Assembly: GCF_014648415.1 (NCBI RefSeq)
Contig: NZ_BMRB01000001.1
Location: 2,041,054-2,105,053, forward strand
Direction of reading: 5' to 3'
DNA length: 64,000 bases
Source of the DNA: Actinokineospora fastidiosa
Lineage (GTDB): Bacteria; Actinomycetota; Actinomycetes; Mycobacteriales; Pseudonocardiaceae
Shown: in pieces, positions 34,833 through 43,241 of the stretch
How positions within the stretch are numbered: position 1 is the first letter of the stretch
How the letters are laid out: every line of letters starts with the position of its first letter
Made by a program: the position numbers and the translations under genes
Notes under the pieces: generated by a model
Seen by the model: the letters and a program-made list of their open reading frames with translations, nothing else
What the model was told of the DNA's origin: nothing
The model's database searches: none

Positions 34833-36568
34833 GCCGTGAGCCCCCGCGGGACGGTCAGCGGCCTGCGGGCGGCCTCGGCGCGGCCGCGCAGGGTGCCCAG
34901 CTTGGTCAGGTCGCGCCGCACGCCCGTGATGAGCTCGGTGCGGCGGGCGTTCGCGGCCTCCACCGCGCGCTTGACCCGGCCCGCCGACTCGGCCGCGTCG
35001 GCGCGGACCTGGCGGGCGACCTCGTCCAGCCGGTCGCGCAGGGCCCGGTGGATCAGCCGGACCGCGTCCCGCGTCTGCTTCCCGTACGCGAGGAAGAAGT
35101 CGTCCACGTGCCGCTGCGCCGCCGTCTTGGCCACCGCCTGGCGGCGCTTGAGCCGGGCGCCGCGCTCCTCGAAGACGCTGCGCGCGCCGAAGGCCACGCC
35201 CGCGCCGATCGAGATGGGGTTGATCAGCGGCAGCCCCGCCAACGTCGTCGCCAGACCGGACATGAGTAAACCGCTGTAGGAGCCGCGCAGGCCGACGAAC
35301 ATCTTCTGCACCGGGGTGAACGGCTCCACCCTGGGCGTGCGCAGGTCGTCCACGCCCGCGGAGTCCAGCAGCGCGGGCAGGTCGTCCACCTCGGCGGCCA
35401 GCCGACCGGCGATCCACTCGAACCGGCGCAGCAGCCAGTCGGCGTTGGCCTCGGCGACCGTCGTCAGCGTCTCGCGCATCCAGTCGCTGAACTCCGGCCA
35501 GACCTTGAGCGGGTCGGCCTCCTCGAAGTAGTCGTCGACCTCGCGCAGCACGCGGCGGGTGCGGTCGCGCAGGTCGTACTCCACGTCGGAGTTGAGGTCG
35601 GCCACGTCGTCGGCCAGCTGGGTCTGCATCCGGGCGGCGTCGCGCTGCACCTGCTCGACGCGCTTGGTCGCCTTGACCAGGCCGTCCTGCGACACCGCTG
35701 GCGGCAGCGCTGCGGCGCGCGCCTTCACCGGGCCCATCAGCTCCTCGATGACGACCGCGCAGGTCGCCGCCGCGGCCCGCCCCGCGGCCGCGGCCGGGTC
35801 GGCCAGCACCGCCGCGCGCAGGCACTCCACCAGCGCGGTGAACCCGGACTCGGCGTTGAGGCCCCGGTCGTTGGCCTTGGCCGCGGCCAACCGCAGCACC
35901 GACGACACCGGCACGACCGGCGCGACCAGGCCCGCGTCCGCCAGCCGGTTGCGGTCGACCTCGGCGACGTGCCGCCAGCGCGGCACCATATCGATCTTCG
36001 TCAGCACGACGGCGACCGCCGGGCACAGCCGGGCGACCTGGCCGAGCAGGTCCAGCTCCAGCGGGGTGAGCGCGGCGGTGGCGTCGCTGACCAGCAGCGC
36101 GCAGTCGGCCTCGGCCAGCGCGGCCATCGCCAGCTCGGTGCGCCTGCCGGTCGGCTCGCCCACCGGGGGCGCGTCCACGAGCTCCATGCCGGAGCCGAGC
36201 AGGGCGCGGGGCAGGCCGATCTCGGCGCCGACGGCCTCGGGGTGCTTGTTGGCCCGCGCGGTGGCCGTCTCCACCGGCCCGCCCGCGTCCGCGGCGCCCA
36301 GCACGGCGGCGGTGGGGGTCTCGGCATGCCTGAGGACGGCGGGCACGGCCGTGGTGACGTCGTCGCCGACCGCGCAGACGGCGGCGCCCAGCAGGGCGTT
36401 GACCAGCTGGCTCTTGCCCTGGCCAGGGCAGCCGAACACGACGACTCTGCGGGCGGGCCCGAGCAGGCTGGCGCGGCGCGCGCGCAGCCGCTGCGCCAGG
36501 TCGGGCCGGTCGAACTCGGCGCAGGCGCGGATCGTGTCGTCCAACAGCTCCAGCCAGGGTGCCGTCAC
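34829..36568 (-). CDS. Dynamin family GTPase (IniA-like)
   Basis: A 579-residue bacterial dynamin-like protein. Walker A is GCPGQGKSQLVNAL (46-59), switch II is DAPPVG (132-137) where DxPG is usual, and G4 is TKID (190-193). The rest is helical stalk (VKATKRVEQVQRDAARMQTQ), with a hydrophobic paddle-like segment near residues 400-430 (LLMSGLATTLAGLPLINPIS) and a basic C-terminal coiled region. Such proteins bind and remodel membranes; the mycobacterial homologue IniA responds to envelope damage. GTG start at 36568. It lies 105 bases after the IniB-like gene, behind a strong hairpin, and overlaps the next GTPase gene (GTGA). Confidence 0.88.
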   Translation of the reverse strand: MTAPWLELLDDTIRACAEFDRPDLAQRLRARRASLLGPARRVVVFGCPGQGKSQLVNALLGAAVCAVGDDVTTAVPAVLRHAETPTAAVLGAADAGGPVETATARANKHPEAVGAEIGLPRALLGSGMELVDAPPVGEPTGRRTELAMAALAEADCALLVSDATAALTPLELDLLGQVARLCPAVAVVLTKIDMVPRWRHVAEVDRNRLADAGLVAPVVPVSSVLRLAAAKANDRGLNAESGFTALVECLRAAVLADPAAAAGRAAAATCAVVIEELMGPVKARAAALPPAVSQDGLVKATKRVEQVQRDAARMQTQLADDVADLNSDVEYDLRDRTRRVLREVDDYFEEADPLKVWPEFSDWMRETLTTVAEANADWLLRRFEWIAGRLAAEVDDLPALLDSAGVDDLRTPRVEPFTPVQKMFVGLRGSYSGLLMSGLATTLAGLPLINPISIGAGVAFGARSVFEERGARLKRRQAVAKTAAQRHVDDFFLAYGKQTRDAVRLIHRALRDRLDEVARQVRADAAESAGRVKRAVEAANARRTELITGVRRDLTKLGTLRGRAEAARRPLTVPRGLTA

Positions 36569-36624
36569 CCGGACGAGTGTGCCGTGTGCGCGATCTCGGG
36601 GGAAACAGCGGTGGGCGGAAACAC

Positions 36625-36658
36625 GGAAGCGGGGCCGGGATCACCCGGCCCCGCTTCC
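36625..36658 (-). terminator. Hairpin between the IniB-like and IniA-like genes
   Basis: GGAAGCGGGGCCGGG (36625-36639) and CCCGGCCCCGCTTCC (36644-36658) form a perfect 15-bp stem with a 4-nt loop. On the minus strand it is followed by GTGTTTCC. It lies inside the presumed operon, so it would give partial termination after the IniB-like gene. Confidence 0.75.
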
Positions 36659-36673
36659 TCGGTGCGGTGACGA

Positions 36674-38401
36674 TCAGCCGTCCAGGCCCAGCGTGTCGGT
36701 CACGCCGCCCACGTCGAGCAGGCCGTTGTCGCCGGTGACGGCGCCCAGCGGCGACTCGCCGCCGACCAGCTCGCCCGCGGTCTGCGGCAGGGAGCCCAGC
36801 TCCGGCAGCGGGTTGGCCACCGGCAGGTCCACGGGCAGCTCGGGCAGCTCGACCGGCAGGTCGACGGGCAGGTCGCCCAGCTCGGGGACCTCGACGGGCA
36901 GCTCGGCGGGCACGGCCGGGACGTCGACCGGCAGGTCGGCGAGCTCGGGCACCTCGACCGGCAGGTCGGCGGGCAGGTCGCCCAGCTCCGGCACGTCGGC
37001 GGGCAGGCCGTCCAGCGCGGGCACGTCGACCGGCAGGCCCTCGGTGACGGTCGGCAGCACGCCGCCCAGGTCGGCGATGTTCGCCGCGGACAGGTCGCCG
37101 CCCGCGGTGACGTAGTTGGCGACCGTGCCGACGGTCACGTCACCGGCGCGCAGGGCGTCGGCGTCCAGCAGGCCGGTCACGTCGTCCAGCCCGCCCAGCT
37201 GCGGGGTGGCCAGCTCGGGCAGCTCCAGGCCGCCGAGCGAGACGTCCGCGGCGGCGGAGAGCCCGCCGGTGCCCACGGACAGGTCGCCGCCGAGGGCGAG
37301 CGCGTCGGAGTCCAGCGCCAGACCGGCGTCGACACCGTCGGTCGAGGCGGCCAGGCCGCCGCCGACCGCGCCGAAGCCGCTGTCGAGGGAGACGCTGCCC
37401 GCGCCGCCCTCGGTGGAGACGGTGGTGTCGGCGTCGAAGGAGCCCAGGGCGGACGCGCTGGTGAAGCCCGCGCCCACGCCGTCGGCCGAGGCCGCCACGC
37501 CGCCGCCGACCGCGCCGAAGCCGCTGTCGACCGACACGCTGCCCGCGCCGCCGTTGGTGCTCAGCGCGGTCTCGGCGCCCAGGGAGCCGAGGTCGGAGGC
37601 GCTGGTGAAGCCCGCGGCAACGCCGTCGGTGGAGGCGGCGATGCCGCCCTCGCCGGAGGCCAGGTCGGACTCGACGCCGAACGCGCCCGCGGCGCCGTCG
37701 GTGGACAGCGCGGCGTCGCCGCCGGTGTAGAAGGAGTCGGTGCCGAGCGCGAAGCCGCCCGCGCCGCCGTCGGCGGTCGCGGTGAACTCGCCCGCGAACG
37801 CGGCGCTGGCCGCCTCGCCGTAGACGGCGCCCGCGGCGCCCTCGGCCGACGCGGTGATGGTGCCCGCGGCGGCGGCGTAGTCGGAGGTGACGGCGAAGTC
37901 GCCCGCGGCGCCTGCGGTGGTGAGGAGGGCGTCGCCGCTGGCGACGGCCATGTCCGCGTCGGCGCCGAAGCCGGTGGCCACGCCGTCGGTGGAGGCCGCG
38001 AGCTCGCCCTCGGCGTTGACGGCCTCGGAGTAGAAGCGGAAGTCGCCCGCGCCGCCGTCGGTGGAGACCGCGAAGTCCCCGCCGCCGGAGGCCAGGTCGG
38101 AGGTGCCCTCGACGGCGCCCGAGACGCCGTCGGCGGAGGCCGACAGCTCACCGGCGGCCTCGGCGAAGGCCTGCAGCTGGCCGATGGCGGTGGCCTCCGC
38201 GGTGGGCGCGGTCAGGTCGAGGCCAGCGGGGGCGTAGTCGACGACCAGCGGGATGACGTCCTGGACGTCGGCGGCGGTGATGTCGTCCAGACCCGCGGCC
38301 GACAGGCAGGAGCCCGGGTCCGCGGCGAAGGCCGTGCGGGCGGCGTCGTCGGTGAGGAGGGTGAGCACGAAGTCGTGCAGGGTCTGGTCGGGGGTGATCA
38401 C
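36674..38401 (-). CDS. IniB N-terminal-domain protein with long repeat region
   Basis: A 575-residue protein. The first ~60 residues are the IniB N-terminal domain (TLHDFVLTLLTDDAARTAFA, AGLDDITAADVQDVIPLVVD). The next ~380 residues are Gly/Ala/Ser/Asp repeats of ~25-30 residues built around AASTDGVxAGFxSxSxLG and GGAGSVSxDSGFGAVGGG. The last ~130 residues are Pro/Leu/Asp/Glu repeats (LPVEVPELGDLPVD). There is no signal peptide or Cys cluster. Mycobacterial IniB is a similarly Gly/Ala-rich protein induced by envelope-targeting drugs; its role is unknown. The GTG at 38401 has GGAG about 10 bases upstream. First gene of the leftward operon. Confidence 0.85.
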   Translation of the reverse strand: MITPDQTLHDFVLTLLTDDAARTAFAADPGSCLSAAGLDDITAADVQDVIPLVVDYAPAGLDLTAPTAEATAIGQLQAFAEAAGELSASADGVSGAVEGTSDLASGGGDFAVSTDGGAGDFRFYSEAVNAEGELAASTDGVATGFGADADMAVASGDALLTTAGAAGDFAVTSDYAAAAGTITASAEGAAGAVYGEAASAAFAGEFTATADGGAGGFALGTDSFYTGGDAALSTDGAAGAFGVESDLASGEGGIAASTDGVAAGFTSASDLGSLGAETALSTNGGAGSVSVDSGFGAVGGGVAASADGVGAGFTSASALGSFDADTTVSTEGGAGSVSLDSGFGAVGGGLAASTDGVDAGLALDSDALALGGDLSVGTGGLSAAADVSLGGLELPELATPQLGGLDDVTGLLDADALRAGDVTVGTVANYVTAGGDLSAANIADLGGVLPTVTEGLPVDVPALDGLPADVPELGDLPADLPVEVPELADLPVDVPAVPAELPVEVPELGDLPVDLPVELPELPVDLPVANPLPELGSLPQTAGELVGGESPLGAVTGDNGLLDVGGVTDTLGLDG

Positions 38402-38529
38402 GGGGACCGGCTCCAAAGAGGGAGGTGAAAGGAGGGACTGCGGCCCGGCCGGGGCATCGGCCCGGGCAGCGGTGATCACGCTATGGGCCCCCGGCGGACC
38501 GCCACATCGGGGATCACTCCCGGTCTACT

Positions 38530-38579
38530 CCTAACGCACCAACGGGGGAGGGCGTTTCACTCGTTAGGGGATTAGGGGG
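38530..38579. promoter_or_regulatory. TTAGG-repeat cluster in the divergent promoter region
   Basis: CCTAACG (38530-38536) and CGTTAGG (38562-38568) form an inverted repeat. TTAGGGG occurs as a direct repeat at 38564-38570 and 38573-38579. The cluster lies between the divergent IniB-like and Hsp70-like genes, upstream of a TAGCGT -10-like box read toward the IniB-like gene (near 38481-38486). It is a good candidate site for the LuxR-type regulator encoded at 40194-42782. Confidence 0.5.
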
Positions 38580-38670
38580 TGACGGCTTGGCCACCCGGGG
38601 TTGCCATGCGGGGACCGTCGCCTGGTACGAACAGGGGCACGTGGCCGCGTCCCGCCGGAGGAGTCCAGTC

Positions 38671-40197
38671 ATGCCGTACGTGCTCGGCGTCGACGTCGGC
38701 CGTACCCGGGGCGCGGCGGCCGTGTGCAGGCGCGACGGGGCGCCCGTGGTGGTCGACGCCGACGTCCTGCCGCTGCTGGCGGTGGCGGACGGCGAGGTCG
38801 TGACGGGTGCGGCCGCGTTGGCCCTGCCCGTCGGGTCGGTCGCGGCCGACCTGCTGGACCACGTCGGCGACGACGTCCCCGTGCTGCTGGACGGCGTGGC
38901 GTACACCGCCCACGACCTGTTGGCGACCCTCATCGCCGCCATCGCCGACCGGGTTGTCGACGGCGAGGGCGCGCCACCTGATCGGGTGGCGGTGACGCAT
39001 CCACCCGAATGGGGGACGTACCGCAGGGGCCTCTTCCGCGACGCGCTGGCGGCGGCGGGGTACCCGGGCGCGCTGCTGCTGCCGACGGTGGTGGCCGCGG
39101 CGGAGGCCGAGCACTTCCGGTCCCCGCTGTCCCCCGGCCAGTCCCTGGGCGTCGCCCTGCTGGGCGGCCGCCGCGTGGAGTACGCCCTGCTCCACCGCGG
39201 CCCGACCGCCTTCGACCTCGCGGGCCACACCGTCCTCCCGGACACCGCCGGAGCCGACCTGGACCCCGACGACGCGGCCCGCCCGACCCTGACCCGCACG
39301 ATCGACGCGTTCCGCGCGTACCTGTCCGCAGACCCGCCCGCGCGCGCGGTCATCGCGGGCGGCGTCGCCCGCTCGCCGTTGGTCGCCCCCCTAGCCGCCA
39401 CCCTCCCCATGCCCACCACAGTCGCCGACGACCCCGCCACTCTCCCCGCCCGCGGCGCCGCCCTGGCCGCCCGCCCCCGCCTCGCCCTCCCCGGCGCCCG
39501 CACCAGCGCCTCCGACCCGGCCTTCCCCCCGGTCCGCCACCCGGACGGCTCAAACCCGGCGTTCCGCCCGGTGCGGGATGGCTCGGACCCCGGCTTCCGG
39601 CCGGTGAGTGCTGGTGGCGATCGTTCCAATCGGTCGGTGGGTTCGGACCCTGCGTTTCGGCCGGTGAGTGCCGGTGGTGATCGGCCCGACCGGTCGGTGG
39701 GTTCCGACCCCGGCTTTCGGCCGGTGGGTGCCGGTGGCGATCGGCACGATCGGTTGGCGGGTTCGGACCCGGCGTTTCGGCCGGTGCGGGAGGGGGCCGA
39801 CCCTGCCTTCCAGGAGCTGCGGGATGGCTCCGATCCGGGGTTTCGGCCGGTGCGGGGCGCTGGCGGTGCGGGGGCGCTGTCGGACGGGGGCGATCCTGCC
39901 GTCAAGGCGGGTGGTGCTCGGGGTGGGCGGATGGGCGTCTCGGGTCCTGCCGACCCGCTGCTTGGTGCGGGGGGTGCTCGGGCGGAGGCTGGGGGCCCGG
40001 CGGGGCGTCGGGACCTGCCTGCCGTGCCCTCGCGACCCGGGGGGCTGGACACGCTGGACACCGTGGTGTCGCATCCCGGGTTTCCGCCTGTGCGGCTGCC
40101 GGTTGACGCTGAGCCGCCTGCTCGGCCGCCTGTGGAGATCAAGCCGTTGGTGGCGCCGCGGCGGCGGTTCGGGCGGCGGGACAGGGGGGCGACGTGA
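38671..40197 (+). CDS. Hsp70-like ATPase domain with 20-residue C-terminal repeats
   Basis: A 508-residue protein. Residues 1-~275 form a reduced actin/Hsp70-type ATPase: LGVDVGRTRGAAAV is the phosphate-1 loop, VAVTHPPEWGTYRRGLFRDA and LLPTVVAAAEAEHF are connecting motifs, and RAVIAGGVARSPLV is the adenosine motif. No substrate-binding domain follows. Instead, from ~285 on, the sequence DPxFRPV recurs about ten times, including three near-identical 20-residue blocks (residues 311-370). The ATG has GGAGGAG eight bases upstream. Its stop overlaps the regulator start (GTGA). It may control or assist the regulator or the IniB-type protein; that is inferred from position. Confidence 0.85.
   Translation: MPYVLGVDVGRTRGAAAVCRRDGAPVVVDADVLPLLAVADGEVVTGAAALALPVGSVAADLLDHVGDDVPVLLDGVAYTAHDLLATLIAAIADRVVDGEGAPPDRVAVTHPPEWGTYRRGLFRDALAAAGYPGALLLPTVVAAAEAEHFRSPLSPGQSLGVALLGGRRVEYALLHRGPTAFDLAGHTVLPDTAGADLDPDDAARPTLTRTIDAFRAYLSADPPARAVIAGGVARSPLVAPLAATLPMPTTVADDPATLPARGAALAARPRLALPGARTSASDPAFPPVRHPDGSNPAFRPVRDGSDPGFRPVSAGGDRSNRSVGSDPAFRPVSAGGDRPDRSVGSDPGFRPVGAGGDRHDRLAGSDPAFRPVREGADPAFQELRDGSDPGFRPVRGAGGAGALSDGGDPAVKAGGARGGRMGVSGPADPLLGAGGARAEAGGPAGRRDLPAVPSRPGGLDTLDTVVSHPGFPPVRLPVDAEPPARPPVEIKPLVAPRRRFGRRDRGAT
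39601..39780 (+). repeat. Three 60-bp in-frame tandem repeats
   Basis: Blocks 39601-39660, 39661-39720 and 39721-39780 align base for base with only scattered substitutions, each encoding P-V-x-A-G-G-D-R-x-x-R-x-x-G-S-D-P-x-F-R. They lie inside the Hsp70-like gene and stay in frame. Confidence 0.92.
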
Positions 40198-42782
40198 TCC
40201 CGGGGCACCTGCGTCCCGCCGACCTGATCCTGGACGAGCCGACGCGGCGGCTGTGCGCCGACATCGCGGCCGGGGGGCGGGGGCCGGTCCGGCTGGCCGT
40301 CATCGCCCCCGGCGGGTACGGCAAGTCCGCGCTGCTCGACCGGCTCGCCGAGGTGCCCGGGGCGGTCCGGCACCGGCGCGGGGTCGCGCCGGAGTCGGGG
40401 CTGCTGCTGGTCGACGACGCGCACCTGCTCGGCGACGCCGGGTTGGCCGAACTGGCCGACCTGGCCGCCGACGACCGCCTCGACCTCGTCGTCGCCGCAC
40501 GGCCGTGGCCCCGGCCCGCCGGGCTGGCCGCCGTGCTCGCCCGGCTGCGCGGACAGATCGTGCTGCGGCCGTTCGACGTCGAGCGGCTGCGCGCGTGCCT
40601 GCGGCTCACCGGCGCCGACCCGCGGGCCGCCGCCGACGTCCACCGGCTCACCGGCGGCGTCCCGGGCCTCGTCCACCGCCTCGCCGCCCACCTGACCACG
40701 CCCACCGACGCCCCCCACCCGCCCACGCTCACGGACACCGCCCACTCGACCACAACCCACCCGACCACGACCGCAGACGCCACCCGCCGGGCCGCGACGG
40801 CGGAAACCGCCCACTCGCCCAGCACGGACGCCGTCCGCCTGCCCTCGACCGCGGACGCGGCACACCTGACCACGAGGGCGCACGCCGCAGGCACGACCGC
40901 AGACACGAGCCCGGACGCCGCCCGCCTGAGCAAGACCGTCGACGCCGCGGCCGTCGAGGAGTTCCGGTTCGACGTCGACCGGCTCGACGCCGACGCCCGG
41001 CGGGTGCTGGTCGCCGCGGCGGCCGGGGTCGCCGACCTGCCCCCGGGCCTGCTCGACCGGCCGACCGCCGAGGTCGTCGCCGAGGTGCGGGCTGGCGGGC
41101 TGACCGCGGCCGACGGCGCCCTGTTGCCCATCGCCGCGACGGCCGTGCGGGCGCTGGTGCCCGCCGAGGAGCGCGCCGCCGTGTTCGCCGCGCTGGCCTC
41201 GGCCCGGCTCGCCGCGGGCGGGCCGGTGGCGGCCACCGCGACAGCGCTGCTCGACGCGGGCGCGTCCGGCCCGGCCGTCGCCGAGCTGTTCGCCGCCGCT
41301 GCCGAGGAGTGCGCGCCCGAGGCGGCCGTGCGGCTGTACGCGGCCGCCGCCGCCGCGGGCCACGACGTCGACCAGGCGGGGTGGGCCGAGGCCGAGGCCC
41401 GCGCGGGCCGCCCGGCCGCCGCCCTGCGCCGCGCGGACGCGCTGATCGCCCACGGCCCCGATGACGCGCGCGCCCGGGCAGCCGCGGTCGCGGGCGCCGC
41501 CCTCGCCCACCGTGGCCAACTGGCCCGCAGCGCCGAGCTGTACCGGTGGAGCGGCACCGCCGTCGCCGCCGCGTTCGCCGCCATCGGCTACGTCGGCGCT
41601 GGCAGGCCCGACGAGGCGCGCGTCGCGCTCAAGGAGGCCGAGAACGCCCCGCCCACCGTGTTCGCGGGCGCGGTGACGGCCACCGCGCGCGGCGTCATCG
41701 ACTCGCTGTCCGGCCCCGCTCTGTCCACTGTGGTGCACGCCGCCGAGGCGCTGGAGCCGGTCGGCGCGGGCGCGCTCCTGCCGGACAGCCCGGCCGCCAT
41801 CGCCGCGCTCATGGCGCTGCACTGCGGTGATCCCGCCGCCGCCGTGCCCGTGCTCGACCGCGCCATCGCCGCCCGGGTCGGCGGCGCGCCGCTGGCCGCC
41901 CGGCACCGGCTGCTGCGCGGCTGGGCGGCCATGATGGCCGGGGACGACGCCACCGCCACCGCTGCCATGGAGGGCGAGCCCACCGGCCGCGACGCGGTGT
42001 TCGCCGCTGGCCTCGCGGTCGGCCTGGCCCGCCGGGGCAGCGACCTCGGCGCGCTGCGCCGCTGCTGGGACCGCGCGTGCGCGGCCGTCGCCCGCCAGCC
42101 GGTCGACCTGTTCACCCTGCTGCCGCTGGGCGAGCTGGCCGTCGCCGCGGCCCGGCTCGGCGAGTGCGACCGCATCGCCCCGCACCTGGCCGCGGCCCGG
42201 TCGCTGCTGGCCGACCTCGGTGAACCTCCACTGTGGACGACGATGCCGCACTGGCACGCCCTGCACGCCGAACTCCTCGCCGAGCGCCCCGACGCCGCCG
42301 CCCGGCACGCCGACGCCCTGCGCGCGACGGCAGGCGCCGGACCGGCGACCGCCGCCATCGCCGCCGCGGCCCAGGTGTGGCTGCGGGTGGTCGCCGGCGA
42401 CGTCGACCGCGCCGCCGTGGAGTCCGCCGCCCGCGGCCTGCACGCGGCGGGACTGCGCTGGGACGGCGCGCGGCTGGCAGGCCAGGCGGCGATCCGCACC
42501 CACGACCGCGGCGCCATGGTCGGACTCCTGGAGTGCGCCCGCGGCCTGCAGGGGCCCGCGACGACGCCCGCCCCGGACGCCGCGGGCGAGCCCGCCCGGC
42601 TCAGCGAACGCGAACTGCAGGTGGCGGGCCTGGTCCTGGCGGGCATGACCTACCGGCAGATCGGCGACCGGCTGTTCATCTCGGCGAAGACGGTGGAGCA
42701 CCACATGGCGCGCATGCGCTCGCGCCTGGGCGCGGCGAGCCGCGCGGACCTGCTGGCCCGCCTGCGCGACCTGGTCGGCTGA
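40194..42782 (+). CDS. Large LuxR-type (LAL/MalT-like) transcriptional regulator, IniR-like position
   Basis: An 862-residue STAND-type regulator. The P-loop is APGGYGKSALLDRL (Walker A, residues 38-51) and Walker B is GLLLVDDAHLL (69-79). A ~80-residue Thr/Ala/His-rich low-complexity linker follows (about 165-245), then a long helical-repeat sensor region. The C-terminal LuxR HTH is LSERELQVAGLVLAGMTYRQ plus ISAKTVEHHMARMRSRLGAA. GTG start overlapping the Hsp70-like stop. Divergent from the IniB-like gene, just as iniR (Rv0339c) is from iniB in Mycobacterium tuberculosis; control of that operon is therefore likely. The inducer is unknown. Confidence 0.9.
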   Translation: MIPGHLRPADLILDEPTRRLCADIAAGGRGPVRLAVIAPGGYGKSALLDRLAEVPGAVRHRRGVAPESGLLLVDDAHLLGDAGLAELADLAADDRLDLVVAARPWPRPAGLAAVLARLRGQIVLRPFDVERLRACLRLTGADPRAAADVHRLTGGVPGLVHRLAAHLTTPTDAPHPPTLTDTAHSTTTHPTTTADATRRAATAETAHSPSTDAVRLPSTADAAHLTTRAHAAGTTADTSPDAARLSKTVDAAAVEEFRFDVDRLDADARRVLVAAAAGVADLPPGLLDRPTAEVVAEVRAGGLTAADGALLPIAATAVRALVPAEERAAVFAALASARLAAGGPVAATATALLDAGASGPAVAELFAAAAEECAPEAAVRLYAAAAAAGHDVDQAGWAEAEARAGRPAAALRRADALIAHGPDDARARAAAVAGAALAHRGQLARSAELYRWSGTAVAAAFAAIGYVGAGRPDEARVALKEAENAPPTVFAGAVTATARGVIDSLSGPALSTVVHAAEALEPVGAGALLPDSPAAIAALMALHCGDPAAAVPVLDRAIAARVGGAPLAARHRLLRGWAAMMAGDDATATAAMEGEPTGRDAVFAAGLAVGLARRGSDLGALRRCWDRACAAVARQPVDLFTLLPLGELAVAAARLGECDRIAPHLAAARSLLADLGEPPLWTTMPHWHALHAELLAERPDAAARHADALRATAGAGPATAAIAAAAQVWLRVVAGDVDRAAVESAARGLHAAGLRWDGARLAGQAAIRTHDRGAMVGLLECARGLQGPATTPAPDAAGEPARLSERELQVAGLVLAGMTYRQIGDRLFISAKTVEHHMARMRSRLGAASRADLLARLRDLVG

Positions 42783-42783
42783 C

Positions 42784-43176
42784 TCAGGAGACGACCATCA
42801 CCAGGACCGCGGCGACGACCAGGGCCGGGGCCAGCGCCCACCACGAGTTCGTCACCGCGGCCACCGCGACGATCAGTCCGATCCCGGCCACCAGGAACCC
42901 GCCGATCACCAGGCTGGTGTTCCGCTGCTTCACCGTCGGCGGCGCGGGCCGGACCGGCTCGGGCGATGGCGCGGGCGGGTCGAACCGCGGGTGCGGCGCG
43001 GGCAGGTCGGCGAAGACGGCGCGCAGGTCGCCCCGGGTGCGGGCGGCGGTGGCCGCGGCGCAGCGGGTCTCGTACTCGCCGATGTCGATCCGCCCCTCGG
43101 CGAGGTGGTCCGACAGCGCCGCCACGGCCCGCTCGCGGTCCGTCGTCCCGACCCGGATGTCAGCGTCGCGCCCCAT
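42784..43176 (-). CDS. DUF1707 (SHOCT-like) membrane protein
   Basis: A 130-residue protein. The N-terminal ~50 residues are DUF1707, with the family signature IRVGTTDRERAVAALSDHLAEGRIDIGEYETR, a short helical motif found at the N-terminus of many actinobacterial membrane proteins. A Pro-rich linker and two membrane helices follow (SLVIGGFLVAGIGLIVAVAA; ALAPALVVAAVLVMVV). Its role is unknown. I chose ATG 43176, where the DUF1707 homology begins. It ends one base from the stop of the converging LuxR-type regulator. The upstream protease gene terminates at the hairpin at 43203-43231, so this gene probably has its own promoter. Confidence 0.9.
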   Translation of the reverse strand: MGRDADIRVGTTDRERAVAALSDHLAEGRIDIGEYETRCAAATAARTRGDLRAVFADLPAPHPRFDPPAPSPEPVRPAPPTVKQRNTSLVIGGFLVAGIGLIVAVAAVTNSWWALAPALVVAAVLVMVVS

Positions 43177-43202
43177 GGCACCGACTGTACGAGAACACGG
43201 CG

Positions 43203-43231
43203 GGGGCCCGCCCCGGGACGAGGCGGGCCCC
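43203..43231 (-). terminator. Terminator of the protease gene
   Basis: GGGGCCCGCC (43203-43212) and GGCGGGCCCC (43222-43231) form a perfect 10-bp stem with a 9-nt loop, 11 bases beyond the stop of the streptogrisin-like gene as read on the minus strand. Confidence 0.75.
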
Positions 43232-43241
43232 ACGGTCCGCG

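Noticed and set aside
33153..35279. 708-residue plus-strand ORF
   Set aside because: Runs through the microsatellite and antisense to the dynamin-like genes; composition is that of a shadow frame.
39601..39780. CRISPR-like regular repeats
   Set aside because: The 60-bp blocks are contiguous, without unique spacers, and encode in-frame protein repeats.
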